Assembly: GCF_963678975.1 (NCBI RefSeq)
Contig: NC_089280.1
Location: 12,909,280 to 12,973,279 of the forward strand
Direction of reading: 5' to 3'
From: Dysidea avara
Lineage: Eukaryota > Porifera > Demospongiae > Dictyoceratida > Dysideidae
DNA: 64,000 bases
In this document: positions 10,996 through 22,320 of the stretch, in pieces
How the letters are laid out: every line of letters begins with the position of its first letter
Numbering within the stretch: the stretch's first letter is position 1
Notes under the pieces: model-generated
Told to the model about the DNA's origin: nothing
Seen by the model: the letters and a program-made list of their open reading frames with translations, nothing else
The model's database searches: none
Translations under genes and position numbers: made by a program

Positions 10996-11763
10996 ACTAG
11001 ATGAAGGACAAAGAGATTTCATAATGGCCTTACCATTTAATACAGGGTCATATGAAGCCATACAACTTTTTATACTCTCCGATATCTCAGCCAAACTAGG
11101 CAGTGGGGGGTATATATTGTTATATACCACTTTGACACCTCAGATCAAAGGAAACCACAGGATTATATATCACATATTTCCCCTGACCATAGGGGATATC
11201 TAGATATCGCCCTGTGACGATATCTAGATATCGCCCTGTAGTTAGGGCAATAGCCCTGACCACAACTGCCTTTGATGCTGAGGCAGCTACAAAGCATTAG
11301 TTCCCTTTGATTGTTTATATAGAGATGCTTAAAGTTTTGCATTGTAGGCTTGAATTACAGCTGCTTAAAGTTTTGTATTGTGGGTTTGAGTTAAACATGT
11401 TGGTTTAGTTAGGGGAGCAAAAAGAATTGAGTGAGTCAGTATTGCATAGCTCAGTTACTAAGCATCACTAAATAATCATTTTTGTAATGTTGGGATTGTT
11501 TTTCTACACAGTACATTTTAACTGCATGAAAAGATGCCTCAAACATTCACAACCTATATGTCTAGGTGTTTATTTTAGCACCTTAAGTTGCTTTATTCAT
11601 CCACAATGTGGTTATTTGGTTTAAAATGGCATCACTACAACCAGTGAAACTCACAATCATTTCATTTTTGTGCCCACAGTTGATGTTGCAAACCACTTTA
11701 TAAAAGTTGCAGGTTTGTCTTCCTTCACTTATTAGGTGAGCATACCAGAGTGGTATATATTAC
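10996..11763. other. Non-coding stretch with GATATCTAGATATC palindromes
   Basis: Two copies of a GATATCTAGATATCGCCCTG unit lie at about 11197-11236. No gene was seen. Confidence 0.6.
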
Positions 11764-11859
11764 TTATACCATGGCCACTCGGGATTTGCCTGATATATAT
11801 GCCTGCACCCTCGGGCTTGGGCATATATATCAGGCAAATCCCTCGTGACCGTGGTATAA
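11764..11859. repeat. Short palindromic repeat
   Basis: Two arms of about 40 bases (11764-11804 and 11819-11859) are near-perfect reverse complements around a loop of about 14 bases. They include GGGATTTGCCTGATATATAT and its complement. This could be a small foldback MITE. Confidence 0.75.
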
Positions 11860-12136
11860 CTATTAAATGATTAATGTTTAAAATTAAGAACTATGTAAAT
11901 AATTATGTACACAATGCAAGCCTTGTTTATTGCAATTTAAGGCAATTCAATTTTATATTTGGCTGTAAAAAAAGAAAATTAACTACGTAGTTGGATTGTA
12001 AGACAAAGTCAAAAAATGGTGAAAATGGCTATCTCAAGATTGGATCTTGAGATACTTTTAGTTAAATCCCTGGGCCCTTCAGTGAATTGCAAGAGTTACG
12101 ATGCACAACACATAGCTGGGTATACCAAATTTGAGT

Positions 12137-12660
12137 TTATATACTTGAAATTAACAAGGAGAAGACATCCTGACCGCCTGGCAGACTGAAACTCCTGTAC
12201 GCATTCAAGCATTAATCAGATGGCTGCTGGTTTGAGGCTGTCAGGAATTTTTTCTCATTTCTCCACCTTTTCAAACATAAGCTTTCTGTAACAACCTTAA
12301 ACAGGCTGTAGGACCATGAGTCCTACAGACCTTCAGCACTTGTGCTGTAAAGTCTTAATAAATAAAATAATGTTCACTTAGTTCCATTTGGGGTACTTTG
12401 AGATAAGAAAGTCACTCTCTAAGCTTCCTATGAATACATATACTTGAAATTCATAAGAAGACATCCTGACTACCTGGCATACTCCTGTAAGCATTTGAGC
12501 ATTAACCAGATGGCTGCAGGTTCGAGGCTGCCCAGTTCCAACCATGGATTTTTTCTCCTTTCTCCACCGTTTCAAACATACAACTTTATAGGCTATAGGA
12601 CCATAAGTCCTACAGACCTTCAGCACTTGTGCTGTAAAGTCTTAATAATTAATAGCTACT
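12137..12660 (+). repeat. Tandem pair of tRNA-like SINEs
   Basis: Two head-to-tail copies (about 12137-12373 and 12440-12655) share the order CATCCTGAC, a B-box-like GGTTCGAGGC (12519-12528 in the second copy), a TTTTTCTC stretch and the tail CTTGTGCTGTAAAGTCTTAA. The tail is preceded by a small GTCCTACAGAC stem. Pol III-derived SINE architecture is likely. The A box is weak. Confidence 0.65.
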
Positions 12661-13615
12661 TCTCTGTGGTGCACTGGACTGTTTTGTCTAAGTTTTACAG
12701 CTAGTGCAATCACCATTTAAAAAGAAAATTAGCCAAGTCATTTACAACTAGCTTTCTGGCCACAACTATAGCCCTTTTTAGCCCCCTGAATCCAGGCTAT
12801 CTTTTTTTACTGGAATTATAGTAGCATATTTGAAACCATAAACTTGATTAATCTGTATTCTTATAACTTGTAGATAGCTATGTGCACAGTAATGGTCTAT
12901 AACTTTTGAGTAACTGTAGCTCACCACTGGCTTACACTATGCACATATCATTTAGGGGTAGCAGACCATTCAGCAACCATGCCAATTACGTACTCAGATC
13001 ATCATTGCATGCAAGTTTTCAAAGGCTTGAAGCTAGATATTCATCCAGGATAAAGGTGAAGAAGAAAAGATAGTACAAATAAGTAGTGTATGCATTATTG
13101 CAAAGCCATTATGATGGCTATACTGATTTTAGCTGTAATGGACTTTCTGTTTGCTCAGCCAGTGGATATAATAAACCCAGGTTAAACTACAATGACACGA
13201 AACCACCAATGTGAATATAAAAAGATTATCTAGATACCTAAACACCTATCATAAGAAAGATAAAAATGTGCTTATTGAGATAAATCTTTGTATAGTCTAT
13301 TGTAAATCCACAATCAGATGGAAAACTTGTGGGAAGTGATAAAATTTCTGACTAAACAATCACTCATTGACTTTATGTCAATAAACAATTTCACTATAAT
13401 ATTATAGTTAATGAAATACTTGTTGGAGCTCTATTAGCGGACTGAGTGTTTACCACTGTGTAATAAAAATATCCTGGATGATTCATTTGTGAACATGTAA
13501 ATACAGTGTAGTTATGTTTGCCTACTAATCATTAAACAAAAGTAGCAATGTCAGACTAAATCACCAAGTTTAACCATTGCCTGTTTGCTATATTCAAGTT
13601 TTTAACCATGATATT
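12661..13615. other. Non-coding stretch
   Basis: A short piece at about 12740-12790 resembles part of hAT family C (CTGGCCACAACTA). No gene was seen. If the helicase-transposase gene belongs to a transposon, one terminus may lie here, but none was found by eye. Confidence 0.5.
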
Positions 13616-16600
13616 TTACTTCTTAACTGGTCGGACATCTTTATCTGGGAAGTCAACTTCTGTAGTCTCATCGTCATCATAAAACCTTACAATCCACTTC
13701 TCAGTATCAATGTTGAAAGTAGATAGCCATCCTCTGTACCACATACCATCATTATAGCAAACTTCTACTTCATGCTTCTCTCCATTACCTAAATCTAGTT
13801 CTACACATTTTCTAGTTTTACTGTCTTGCTTACATTTAGCCTTTTTCGGTGGCTGTGACTTTGTTTCAAAGTGCTGCTTCTTATCAGGTGGTCCCAAAGA
13901 TGCTGTTTTGTCATTACTAGCGCAGTTTGGCGCACCTTTCTTTTACATGCAGCTTTCATTCGCTGTTCTTCAGATGCATCAGAGCGGTATGTTATTTTGG
14001 AACCGTCATTAGCTGCAATGTACTGCAATGCAAAATCTTGTCCTTTTCATAAAGGGATTGCATTGCACAATGTAAAGATTTCTTCTCGCTGTCACCATCT
14101 TTGGCCAATGAATTTGCCCTTTCCACTCCATTGGTGTTTCGTGGAGCCTTATTCCATGTGCTGGAAGTCATCTTTGTGAACGGTTTGCAAAGCATCCTTA
14201 GGTGGTTAGGCCTTGTCCACCACTCAACCCAATTACTTGCACCTGACCAGTTACATTTAGAGATAATTGCAATCTGTTCTTCTGATAGTGGTATGCTAAG
14301 GTGCTGAATCAATGAAAGCTTTGATGTGTCACGCAGCACATTAAATAATTGCAAGACATACTGTCTTTCATTGACAATCATGATATGCTTTGAGATTAAG
14401 CAAAATGCTTCCACAGCTGCTCTTTTGTTTCCTTTTAGCACACCAGCATTAACTCTTTCAGCAACTCTTTGGTAAGATCTAACCCAGTGTACATTACAAC
14501 CCTTCAACACACATTCAACTGTGTCTTCACCAACTACCTCACGTAACCCCTTAGCCTTGGTATTACTCCAATCAACAATTATGCCTTTTAAGCTTTCGCC
14601 CACCTTGAAATTAGGGTGATCCCTTTGGCATGTGTCAAACATCAACTTAAAGGCTAACCGATAAAACTCAGAGGGCTCTTTGTTTCCTCTCATTCGGGCT
14701 ACAATAGCCCATTTCATGGTTTTATAGCCAAAAACGGTTGCATTAAACAAATAAGCCAGCTCAGAATTTTCATTATACGTTGTGTCGGTTTCAACAAAGT
14801 CAGCTCCAGCTAAAAGTTGGCTCATTAATGGGCTCATTATGAATTGATATGTCACAGTAGCAGAAATAGCATAATCTCGCATATATGGCCTTCCAATCTT
14901 TTTGTAAGCTGCTGATATTTCATGTGAACTTTCATTGATAGCATCTCTATTATCTATTTTGTCTGCAATCTTTTCCATATCTCAAAGAACAGTAGATACA
15001 ACACAAGTATCTCTAACAATCTTTTTCCTATGACAATTGATACGGTCATAACTGCTACCTGAAAGATCAGCAGATCCAGGTCGATATCCTAAACCTTGGC
15101 CACACTGTAATTGACGAGTGGTCAAATATGGGTTGTCATCCAAAGTTTTGGTAATATCCGAAACTACCTTGGTAGGGAGCTTGTGGCTCAAGCTTTGTCC
15201 AATTGGATGGTTGTGCAAACTCTGCATTGGTGCCACCTCAGTAGTTCGAAGCAACCCTCCAATCCACCTCCTTAGGTCTTCTGTGTTATGGGGGAAAATG
15301 TAGACAAATTCTACTTCACATCCTTCCGTAGAAATCAACTCAGCTGTTGGATGCTGCTTACAGTTGTTTTTAATGAATGATCGTGGCAAAACATGGTCAC
15401 ATTAACCACACTTTCTGACCCCATTGCACCGTGAAAGCCAATAGTGTAGATGTTCTGATTTTGAATTAATCTGCGTTGTAAAGTTATTTTTAGTTGTACT
15501 GCTCTTACTTAGCTGAATGTCTGACCACAAAAAATGTGGACCACTGTAATGGGGCAAAGATTCAATGTTTTCAGCAAAGTACAATATGTTTCCAGCAGCA
15601 CTTTCATCATGCCAACCTGGATATTGGTACCTTTCCTTGGTTTGCAAAGGCACCCAATTTTCACTGGAACATAGTAGGGTTTTGAGAATTGGAAGCATAT
15701 GCTTTCCTTTTCCTGTTCTTGTGCTCTGAGTTACAGCTGTTTTAGACACAGATGTCTGCAATTTTTCATTAGGCATGTTCAACTGCGGAAGCAATACTGC
15801 CTCTTGACTGGTCAACGCATCTCTTCCTTTACATGTTGGTTCTAATTTTGCATACGCTCCTTGAATGGTTGTAGCTGCAGATCCAAAAGTAGCTGGTTTA
15901 ATTGCACGTAGAATATATCCTGCTGCAGCGCACTGATGAATAAAGCACCTCCACCATTCCTTAGATAGCCCATGAGGACTCTTCCCATATGCTGAAGGAT
16001 TTGCCTTGACAATATTTTGCATCCAAGCAACATTTCCACCCCTCAACCATTCAGTAATTTTCACCTCACCTAAACTTTTCAATTCATCAATAGCTTGTAT
16101 AAGTAAGGCTATTTCTGGTTTTCTGTCTGTGAGCAAACCTATGGTTTGATCACAGATATCACAATATTGTTTGGGGTAAGTAATGTCAGAGAGTTCTTCT
16201 CCAAATAACTGAAGGAGCAATTTACTTCTGCATACCCCTGCTAGATGAGCATAAGAAAATGACAAGGCAACACTAAACTGTTGTGCGGCATCATCCATGT
16301 CACTAGGATGATGCTGCCTTGCCATGTCTCTAGCCCAGTACCCAACATGCTGTATGTCATTATCATTATAGAATATGTACGCATAAGACTGTTTACCATC
16401 TCTTCCTGCTCTCCAAAACTCCTGTGCCCATGCACTGATGGATGGAGGCAAACCATTCCATATGACAAACCTTACATTACTCTTATTTATACCAAGCCCA
16501 AATGCATGCATGGCAACAATCACCTGGATCTCTCCACCTTTCCATTTGATGTAGGCTTCTCTCTTCTCTGATTCTTTCATTTTGCCATAATATCCAATAG

Positions 16601-17483
16601 CCAGCACATCCCTGTCCCTCAAAGCTAAAACAATAGGTCCTACGTGACAAGCAAAATCTGTGTAAATAATGCTACATTGCCGCTTAACCAAATCTGTTAC
16701 GAGATCTGCAAAATTGTTGAAATCTCTGGAGTCCAATGAAACGGACTGTTTTGAGCCATCTGACCTTTCAAAATTACATACTTTAGCTGCTAAATAAATT
16801 TTTGCACAATTGACTGAACTTCTCTCAATTAAGGGATCATGCATAAAGACCTCAATTTTGCCTCTACTTGAGGAACAACAGTAGCAGAGAGAGCCATCAG
16901 AGGAACATTGGGAAACAATGCATGCAATTCTTCACATTTTCTGTATGATTGTCTGAAGTCTTGCCAATCATAGACAAGATGCGCTTCATCTATAGCTACT
17001 AGACCCAATTGATTGTTTGCATTTAGTGCCTGAACCTTTACATGGTTGTCTTTGTCACTAAACAACCATTCTGGGCTCACAAAAACCACTGCTACACTCA
17101 AATCAGCACCAAATACCTTCTTTTCAGCATTGGGATCTGCTTGAGCTGATCCCAAGTAAACAGCAGAAATACCCAAGTTTTCCAACTAGTGTGCTTGATC
17201 TTGTATTAGACTAATAGTTGGTGTAATTACAAGTGTCAATCACTTTGTATAAACAGCTGGAAATTGGTAACACAGGCTTTTACCACTGCCAGTAGGTTGA
17301 ATAACCAACGAGTCTCTCTTTTCTAAGACTGCATCAATTATGTGACATTGAAACTCTTTGAAATGAGTTAAATGAAAATATTCAGCAAGTACACACCTTT
17401 TAGCAGCTCCATCTAGATCATAAGACGAGAGCAATACATCAAACTCATACATATCACTGCAACTGTTGTTGAATGTCCTTTCC
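13616..17483 (-). pseudogene. RecQ-type helicase / MULE-like transposase / Tudor-like fusion, decayed
   Basis: Read from high to low coordinates. The first exon probably starts at about 17483 after an acceptor-like TATAG. 17452-17240 has a Walker A motif (PTGSGKSLCYQ). 17185-16829 has the DEAH box (AIDEAHLVYDW). 16844-15402 has the helicase C domain with QEFWRAGRDG in motif VI and a RecQ-type Cys cluster (CDICD). 15389-14982 has a HNHP patch typical of MULE N-terminal regions. 14978-13992 has a MULE-like DDE core: D65 (ETDTTYN), D136 (IIVDWSN), a CxxHxxR motif at 161-167, and E296 (TNGVERAN). 13897-13616 has a Tudor-like segment (YNDGMWYRGW, then VRFYDDDE). Helicase and transposase lie in one frame, separated only by in-frame stops near 15400 and 14980. 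Further damage: a stop near 17190 and frameshifts near 17235, 16840, 14035 and 13905. Motif VI has FW where RecQ proteins usually have a small residue plus Gly. Confidence 0.8.
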
Positions 17484-17604
17484 TATATCACAAAGAAGAA
17501 TGGGTAATCGCTGAATTCATATTGAAGTCCATGACATAATAATTCATTTAAACATAGATGAGCTCATTATTTTATAGCAATCAGGCTTTAAAGCAGGTTT
17601 GTGG

Positions 17605-18145
17605 CATTGTAATCATACAGTATGATAGAAGAGATCATCAAGAAGTGGGCTTTTCTTTCCAGCCAAAAATATCACCCTTAAATCCGCCTCAATTTTGTCA
17701 TGACATCTTAGCAGCATTGGTTAGTCAAAGCCAAACCCAAAAATGTAATCAGACCAGCCCCAAACCCTTTTCTATAGAATTTAAAAAAAAACTTCTATTA
17801 AACATAATTTTATGCCAACTGACTGATTGGCTCACTAACTAACTAAACTAACTAACTAAACTAACTAACTCACTGACTAACTAGCTGATGCCTCTAGCCA
17901 AGCAAAACTTGACAATGGATAAGACTATGGGCTTGATTTCTTCACTGTTCGACATTGCTTTATCAGATGCTTCTCGTACTGTTCTTTGTTTGCAATGCTA
18001 TGTAATGGAAGGAGCATAGCTGAAAACAGAGTATGATGGCCACCTCCCTTTCTGTTACATAATTGATTGTTGGGATGCCTATTCTGATGGTACCATCCTT
18101 TTTTTAATGCGATATGCACAGGTTTATTGTCATAAAAAGTAAGTA
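17605..18145. repeat. Family B repeat, copy 2
   Basis: Same orientation as 2140-2800 with about 190 bp missing. It includes a CTAACTAACTAA-type short tandem stretch at about 17830-17885. It lies immediately upstream of the helicase gene, so a structural link to that element is possible but unproven. Confidence 0.65.
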
Positions 18146-18524
18146 AACAAACAAGTAGAAGGAAAAGTTAGGAATTTTATAGGGATCAAAGCAAAAAGTA
18201 GTGAAGCAAAGGAATAGCTAAAAGTGGTGAAGGTTGCCTATATAATTATTAATCTTAACAAATACTACTGTAGAAGGAAAGTAAAGAATTTTTAAGTTGG
18301 ATTATGGATGAGTGAAATAAGTAAAAGTGGCTAAACAAGGAAGGTTGCCTATACCTGCAGAAATACTAATGGACATTAAATCCCTAAACTTCAATCTATA
18401 CCATGGTTTCAGTTGGGATTAGATGTCCACTGTAGGTGCAATTAACAACTTAATTAATAGTGCATGGTCACCACTATTCTATTCGTCTATTAAACCCACA
18501 TATGTACGTGTTGGTCAGCTAGTT
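18146..18524. other. Non-coding stretch
   Basis: Some imperfect internal duplication (AGTAAAAGTGG..AAGGTTGCCTATA at about 18220 and 18325). Otherwise nothing was found. Confidence 0.5.
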
Positions 18525-18529
18525 ACACA

Positions 18530-18738
18530 GCATTACGGATGACTATAAGAAACATCTCTCCAATGCTACAGAAAACAAGGATGCATTTTGTGACTGTCAA
18601 CAGAGAGGAAGCCATATGTGCTACCACAAATCAACACCTTGTACACTCAGTGACAAGAAATGGGACACAAAGGAGGACAAAGGTAGGTCCATGATTTGTG
18701 CATTGTATGTACTGTGGTATCCCAAAAGGCACCAGTAA
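18530..18738 (+). other. Conserved peptide block related to family B ORF
   Basis: A plus-strand frame with CDCQQRGSH, KSTPCTLSDKKWDTKE and ALYVLWYPKRH, ending in a stop. It aligns in order with the minus-strand peptide at 2639-2421. A GTAGGT lies in the middle and could act as a splice donor, but similarity continues through it, so I read it as one frame. Confidence 0.4.
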
Positions 18739-19376
18739 GGTTGAAGTGACATCTGATAGTAAGGCATTGTTAGGCAGATTTTCCAGAAAAGTCCAAACCT
18801 CCATGATCTCTAATACACAGTTACTCTTCGTACTGTATGATAAACAACTATGTGCATTTATGCATTATTCATCAAATGAATACATACTTATTTTGCAACA
18901 TAATTGCATGTGACTATTGCTGAACCCATGAATACCACATCAAAGGATGGAGTGGTACCATGCATACCATAAAACCTTTCATGAAACCAATACGTACATC
19001 CTGATGGCACATGAACACAAACTATGCTGTATATTAGTCCACAATGTATCTGTAACATGACAAAAAGTATTATATGGATGAAGGAGCAAAATTAAAGAAA
19101 ATTTTAATTCTATGACCTGCTATGCTACAAGTTCATTAAAAATCATGCCAATTGCCATACAAATTCACTGGTCACAATTCAGTATAAAAATACCTGGGAA
19201 ATTTACCCTATATAACAGTTGCAAAAATGCTATTATCTAAATGTTTTAGTGTTACAAACATGTCATGCTTAGGCATGAATACATGATTATAGTTAATGCA
19301 TTGTAATGAATTCGTGTACAGCTAGCGTTGGCTTTGTGGTTACCACAAAACATTAACAATTTAGCTAAGTACATAC
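18739..19376. other. Probable intron or downstream part of the zinc-finger gene
   Basis: Further exons of the minus-strand gene should lie here or beyond. The only candidate is a 30-40 base stretch at about 19000-18966 between AG and GT dinucleotides, which I do not count as supported. Confidence 0.3.
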
Positions 19377-19907
19377 CAGAGCCTTTGACACCAGCCTCCA
19401 GTGGTACTGCACCTGCAGATGTTGAATAGGCTAATATCACAGCCCACTACTGATTATGGTAAAACAGCTAATTATTGGCTTATATCAATACAACTCTTAG
19501 ACTAGTTGTTGTGACTGATGAATCGTAACTCCAATAATTCTCAGCACATGAAGCATAAATTTCATCAGTGTATTAACTATTTTTTCTGTAATTATTTGAG
19601 ACCATTCCTTGAAAAGTTACCCTTAAGATAATCCATTGTACAGTATACAGTATATGTTTACCATTAACGTGCCCTGAGACTCGACACTGCTGCTGCTAAT
19701 AGCTTCATCCCCATGCTTGCTGGGGCTAACATCCTGTAAGGTACTCTAATAGATATGCTTTACAGTAGTAAGTACCTGAAAAGTGTGAAAAGTTCGCTTT
19801 GGATGCTTGTGCCAAAGGCTATGGCACTCATCACACCTGTCTTCACTACAGTCATTACAATAGATTAATTCACTGCCTTTTCCACAGCTAACACACTCTC
19901 GGTCCAT
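19377..19907 (-). CDS. Host gene 5' exons with B-box-like zinc finger
   Basis: Three putative exons. Exon 1 (19907-19776, exactly 44 codons) starts at an ATG and encodes a compact Cys/His cluster: CVSC, CNDC, CDECH and HKHP. The spacing resembles B-box-type fingers of TRIM-like proteins, which bind protein partners. It ends CAG|GTACTT. Exon 2 (19733-19662, 72 bp) follows a TTACAG acceptor, stays in phase, is Ser-rich (DVSPSKHGDEAISSSSVESQ) and ends ATG|GTAAAC. Exon 3 (19446-19377, 70 bp) follows an AGTAG acceptor, encodes AVILAYSTSAGAVPLEAGV and ends before GTATGT. The introns are very short, as is common in compact animal genes. Downstream exons were not identified, and the exon joins have no transcript support. 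Exon 1 is the most convincing part. No function is claimed beyond zinc binding. Confidence 0.5.
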
Positions 19908-20102
19908 AGTCACTGCCACAGTGCTCAGTAAATGAACGCAAGGTGAAAGCCTGACACCTTGCTAGCCTCTTTGCTAACACTGTACAACTGCAACCGCGTA
20001 TACAGTATCTGTAATTAGTATCGCGCCAAACGTGACGCATGCGCATGAAGTACTTATTCTTAGTAAAGCACACTGTGAACGTTGAGACTGTGGCCATGAC
20101 TG
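19908..20102 (-). promoter_or_regulatory. Probable 5' UTR/promoter of the zinc-finger gene
   Basis: Locally richer in CpG and GC (GCGCGATA, CATGCGCATG, ACGTGACGC) than its surroundings and directly upstream of the ATG at 19907. A hAT MITE has landed at its outer edge. No TATA box was identified. Confidence 0.35.
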
Positions 20103-20454
20103 CAGGGCCGCCCACAAGGGGGGCAACTGGGGCATTTTGCCCCGGGCCCCAGCCTGAAAGGGGCCGCAGGAGGCCCCATGAAGGGCCCCCTGAATACCTG
20201 CTTAAAAGATCGATATACTCTAATAGAGCAGTCAGATCTAAATACTCTAATAGAGCAGTCACAGTATTCTTCAGAGGAGCAGTATAGCAAGCTTATAGAT
20301 AAGGAGATATGGTTGGTGATGGGTAGTTATTGTCATTGCCAGCAGGTTGTGACCTTTTTTTTTTTTTTTTTTTTGGTCTTCACCTTACAACTTGGGTCAA
20401 GGGCCCCACTTTAACTCTTTGCCCTGGGCCCCTTAATTCCTCTGGGCGGCCCTG
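20103..20454. mobile_element. hAT MITE, 352 bp, perfect 8-bp TSD
   Basis: CATGACTG flanks both sides exactly (20095-20102 and 20455-20462). The termini are inverted: left CAGGGCCGCCCA, right TGGGCGGCCCTG. There is no coding capacity. Inside are two CTCTAATAGAGCAGTC motifs (about 20219 and 20245) and a T-tract of about 22 bases near 20357. Confidence 0.95.
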
Positions 20455-20584
20455 CATGACTGCGATCATCTAGCGGGTTAACAATCCAACAGCATACCAG
20501 GGAGATAATCTTAAGAACTGTGAGGAGTGCTACGTATGTAAGCTGATGGAACACGGAGGTGTACGGTATGTGAACGTCACGTTG

Positions 20585-20880
20585 CTGTAGATCACGTGAT
20601 AGTTTTGAGTAGTGTGGATCACGTGATTATAGTGTTGGTGAGGATAATCTTGTAATTAGTGAATTTTAAGTGGTTGGTGTAAAATCTTCCCTTTGTGTGT
20701 AGTGCATATAAGTGACTCCATAATACTTTTTACGCTAATGACTTTTGCGTAAAAGCTTGTCATTAAGTACTTAATGGGAAGATTGGCGTAAAATCTTCCC
20801 TTTAGGTATAAAGAAGTGATTGGCATAAAATCCTTCTCATTAAGCATAAAGACAATTTTTCATATTATACGCTTATGTAT
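20585..20880 (-). repeat. Family E repeat, copy 2
   Basis: Reverse complement of 10705-10995, retaining the TTTTACGCCAATC-type units and the TTAAGTACTTAATG region. TCACGTGAT repeats lie just left of it. Confidence 0.8.
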
Positions 20881-20941
20881 GTATGACCTTCAGGGATGAC
20901 TTGATAGATGAGGTAAATGGTTTTACAAAGCTGCATCATGG

Positions 20942-21175
20942 GTGGCTGAAGCAATGGGAGTAAAGCTTCTTGCTCAAGGAAACAACGCTAACAATGAGTC
21001 CCAACCTGCACAGTGCACTTTGAATCTGGAGCTTTTCAATTATCTACCAGGCCGATGCCCAGTATCATGCCACACCATTTGGGCTTTACTTACCAATGAC
21101 AAAAAGTATACAGGTCACCGTATTTATAGTGAAGACAGCAGCTATACAGCTAGCTGTCCTGATGATAAGAAATAA
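20942..21175 (+). other. Short ORF, unrecognised
   Basis: A 77-codon frame with no motif that I recognise (core LELFNYLPGRCPVSCHTIW). It is open upstream to about 20895, where a CTTCAG acceptor-like site lies, so it could be a terminal exon. Support is weak. Confidence 0.2.
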
Positions 21176-22320
21176 TCTCAATCTGGGAAGCCATTCAGTT
21201 GAGCCAATATAGAAACATTATGTGACTATTCTCATCTTGTATTAAGGTTTAGCTAAAACATCCTGCAAGTTTTCAAATGCATATACATGTGCTTTATATA
21301 GTCCTAGAAAAAAATTCAAACTGCTATTCTGAATCTGTTTTACAGATTAGGGGCAACTTTATAGTATATTTTGAAGGAGATCCAAGTCATCGGTGTTAGA
21401 TAATAGATATGAATCGATGATCTCATCCCAGCTGTAGTAGAGGTATGGGGAGTTACAGACACTGAAAACTTAGTTTCATTTTTGCAAAGACTGGCTGGAT
21501 CCGACAAAATTTAGAAGATGTTACATGATCATGCCCTTTTGGTTAACAATTTGTATAGTAAAAAATGTATTAGTGCTGCTGTTAAAATGAATAACAAGTA
21601 GCAATGCAGTATGATTAAATGAGTAAAAATAAGATAGCTAATTTTATTAAAATTTAAACATTACATGATTCATAAACATTAATTATATGTAGTTGTATAG
21701 TAAATTCAAAATTTCTTGAAATCTTAGCACCTTATTCTCAGCAGATACAACTTTTGTTTGGTACTATTAGATAAAAAATACAGTATAGTTGCAATATCAT
21801 CTGTTACTTCAACATCAGCTACAGATTGAATCCACTTCTTACAACACTGTAATAAAATTGTCACAAAGCTCTATATAGCTGTTATCATGGGTAAAGAATT
21901 TTTCCACCTTTACTCCTTCAGCTGCTGAAGTTCAGTAAGAGAAAGTAATATGTGCCCCTGCTTTATTATGGCATAAATGTTTTCGTCAGAAAGAATTCCC
22001 TAGCTAGGTTTTGCAATTATATCATTGTTTCTGAATAAAGTTCAGTGAATAAAACCCAACGCAGTTGACAATTTTATGAAGGTGTGATAGACACTGGACT
22101 TATTATATACTCCACACTGCATCAACACTTTATATACAACCAACAATGCCGTCATTATTAACAGAAGCTCCATGGGGTAAGACATCTCCCACTAGTTTCA
22201 ATTAGGTACTTCAGCAGCAGCTGATCATGAATAGCACAAATGAAAATATTTGAGTCACAGTTGACGGAATAGCTTTGTACAAAAACTATAAAAATAAGAC
22301 TTTATCAACCTATTGTAGTA
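21176..22320. other. Non-coding stretch
   Basis: AT-rich, with no gene or repeat that I can support. Confidence 0.5.

Noticed and set aside
18625..18825. Minus-strand exon with CVLEIMEVWTFLENL
   Set aside because: It overlaps the plus-strand family B peptide, which has an independent homolog, so this frame is likely its antisense shadow.
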